From DASRWT01 sp963748485 (GTDB lineage Bacteria; Methylomirabilota; Methylomirabilia; Rokubacteriales; CSP1-6): DNA of 64,000 bases. The stretch lies in assembly GCA_963748485.1 (NCBI GenBank), contig CAVVJF010000009.1, forward strand, positions 1,116,001 to 1,180,000. Reading direction: 5' to 3'. Made by a program: the position numbers and the translations under genes. The notes under the pieces were generated by a model. It did not search any database and was not told where the DNA came from. It saw nothing but the letters and a program-made list of their open reading frames with translations. This document shows, piece by piece, positions 62,622-64,000 of this stretch (positions within the stretch are counted from its first letter, which is position 1; each line of letters opens with the position of its first letter).

Positions 62622-63385
62622 ACGGCGAACCTATCCTTGAAACGCGCGCGCTGCGCAAGGCCTTCGGCGGCCATCAGGTGCTGGACGGCGTCAGCCTGCG
62701 CTTCGAGGCGCGGCGTCTCTCCGCGCTGATCGGGCCCAACGGGGCGGGCAAGACCACCTGCTTCAACCTCCTCACCGGCTTCCTCCGGCCGGACGGAGGC
62801 CGCATCCTTTTCCGGGGCGAGGACATCACGGGGCATTCGCCCGACCGGCGCGCCCGCATCGGCATCTCGCGCTCGTTTCAGGTTCTCAACCTCTTCGACG
62901 ACTACTCCGTGCTCGAGAACGTCCGGGTGGCCGTGCCGGCCATGCGCCGGCGGGGGTGGGATGCCTGGACCCCGGCCGGCGAGGTGACCGCCGCCGCCGA
63001 CCGCGCGGCCGCCATCGTGCGCCTGGTGGGCCTGGCGGGACGCGAGCACGTGGCCGCGCGCTTCATGTCCTACGGGCAGCGCCGGCTCCTCGAGATCGGC
63101 GTCGCGCTGGCCGGGGAGCCCGAGCTGCTGCTGCTCGACGAGCCCACCAGCGGCCTCGGCAGCCGGCCCATGGAGACGCTGCGCGCGCTCGTGCAGCAGC
63201 TCGCCGAGCGCCTCACCATCGTGGTGATCGAGCACGACATGGACTTCGTGCTCTCGCTCTCCCACCACGTGGCGGTGCTCCACCGCGGCACCGTGATCGC
63301 GGAGGGCCCGCCCGCGGCCATCCGCGACCACGCCGAGGTGCGCGAGGCCTACCTCGGCACCCTCCGCCACACGCGCGTGGGATGA
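62618..63385 (+). CDS. LivG-type ABC ATPase
   Basis: A 255-aa ATP-binding subunit. Walker A is GPNGAGKTT, Walker B LLLLDEPTSGL, the H-loop is in VVIEHDMDFV. The signature is MSYGQRRLLEIG, in place of LSGGQ, a common LivG variant. The GTG start overlaps the LivM stop; the end overlaps LivF (ATGA). Confidence 0.93.
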   Translation: MNGEPILETRALRKAFGGHQVLDGVSLRFEARRLSALIGPNGAGKTTCFNLLTGFLRPDGGRILFRGEDITGHSPDRRARIGISRSFQVLNLFDDYSVLENVRVAVPAMRRRGWDAWTPAGEVTAAADRAAAIVRLVGLAGREHVAARFMSYGQRRLLEIGVALAGEPELLLLDEPTSGLGSRPMETLRALVQQLAERLTIVVIEHDMDFVLSLSHHVAVLHRGTVIAEGPPAAIRDHAEVREAYLGTLRHTRVG

Positions 63386-64000
63386 TGGCGCCCCTCCTCG
63401 ACCTTGAGGGCATCTCCACGTACTACGGCGACGCGCGCATCCTCGCCGGGCTGTCGCTCGCGATCGACGCGGGGGAGACGGTGTGCCTGCTCGGGCGCAA
63501 CGGCCGTGGGAAGACCACCACCATCAAGACCATCCTCGGGCTGGTCCCGGCGCGGGAGGGTCGCATCGTCTTCGACGGGACGGACATCACCCGCGAGCCG
63601 ACCCACCTCATCGCCCGGCGCGGCATCGCCTGGGTGCCCGACAACCGGCGCGTGTTCCCCGCGCTCAGCGTGGAGCGCAACCTGGAGATGGCGCTGAACC
63701 GGGCGCAGCCCGCCGCGGCCGGCGGCGACCGCTGGACGCTCGACCGCGTTTATCAGCGCTTCCCCATCCTCGCGCGGCTGCGGCCGCGCGGCGGCGAGCA
63801 TCTCTCCGGGGGCGAGGCGCAACTGGTCGCCATCGCGCGGGCCCTGCTCATGCACCCCCGCCTGGTGCTCCTCGACGAGCCGTCTCAAGGGCTGGCCCCC
63901 CGCATCGTCGAGGACATCATGGCGGTGATCGAGGAGATGCGCGCGGAGCGCATCGCCATTCTGCTCGTGGAGCAGAACTCCGCGATGGCGCTTTCCCTCG
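63382..64000 (+). CDS. LivF-type ABC ATPase (cut by the window end)
   Basis: The first 206 residues of a roughly 235-aa subunit. Walker A is GRNGRGKTT (Arg replaces the usual small residue), signature HLSGGEAQLVAIARALL, Walker B LVLLDEPSQGL, H-loop region ILLVEQN. It starts inside the LivG stop; a second ATG lies 3 nt on. The gene runs off the right edge. Confidence 0.92.
   Translation, partial: MMAPLLDLEGISTYYGDARILAGLSLAIDAGETVCLLGRNGRGKTTTIKTILGLVPAREGRIVFDGTDITREPTHLIARRGIAWVPDNRRVFPALSVERNLEMALNRAQPAAAGGDRWTLDRVYQRFPILARLRPRGGEHLSGGEAQLVAIARALLMHPRLVLLDEPSQGLAPRIVEDIMAVIEEMRAERIAILLVEQNSAMALSL

Overview
The window is about 70% G+C, densely packed and almost wholly protein-coding, with one tRNA, one insertion sequence and no rRNA or CRISPR. 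It is rich in ABC importers of the Liv, BMP and peptide types, luciferase-like (LLM) flavin oxidoreductases, amidohydrolases, D-2-hydroxyacid dehydrogenases, aldo/keto reductases, a nitrile hydratase, PEP-CTERM proteins and sigma-54 control. This fits an uncultivated heterotrophic soil or subsurface Gram-negative bacterium of the Candidatus Rokubacteria / Methylomirabilota kind. That assignment is inference from gene content; there is no phylogenetic marker here.

Layout. 0.3-5.5 kb: an envelope-signalling block with a HAMP histidine kinase, a TPR-like lipoprotein, a membrane-anchored lytic transglycosylase behind a sigma-54-type promoter, a secreted coiled-coil putative metallopeptidase and an NtrC-family regulator. 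5.6-8.1 kb: a 33-residue membrane protein, then a Co-type nitrile hydratase operon (beta, alpha, thioredoxin-like ferredoxin, accessory protein). 8.1-16.1 kb: HD-like protein, glycosyltransferase, molybdopterin oxidoreductase, small membrane protein, transglutaminase-like protein, two D-2-hydroxyacid dehydrogenases and an aldo/keto reductase. 16.2-17.6 kb: an IS with 18-bp flanking direct repeats and a frame-disrupted transposase. 17.6-25.0 kb: SDR, possible cysteine-peptidase-like protein, membrane-tethered receiver protein, aldo/keto reductase with a PPOX protein, PEP-CTERM protein, NIPSNAP and Spy/CpxP-like proteins. 25.2-41.2 kb: scattered catabolic enzymes (alpha/beta hydrolase, alkylsulfatase-type MBL protein, two LLM oxidoreductases, two amidohydrolases, PhyH dioxygenase, DUF2817) with solute-binding proteins, a LivH permease and a TauE-type exporter.

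41.4-51.3 kb is the most notable stretch. It holds an MFS transporter with carbamate kinase, a complete BMP-type (nucleoside-like) ABC importer, and homologues of AllG (DUF1116) and AllF (FdrA), two of the three E. coli oxamate transcarbamylase subunits. AllF is split: its C-terminal segment is a separate overlapping 57-residue gene. No AllH (DUF2877) is visible. The set looks like a pathway that imports a nitrogen compound, splits a carbamoylated intermediate and makes ATP through carbamate kinase.

51.3-64.0 kb: GT4 glycosyltransferase, dienelactone hydrolase, tRNA-Asp(GTC), a CHRD/PEP-CTERM protein behind a good sigma-54 promoter, then a long operon (IlvD/Edd dehydratase, GntR/FCD regulator, Liv-type binding protein, LivH, FAD amine/hydroxy-acid oxidase, LivM, LivG, LivF) cut by the window end. 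A GntR-type palindrome overlaps the putative -10 of this operon, and a 34-bp perfect hairpin separates the binding-protein gene from the permease genes.
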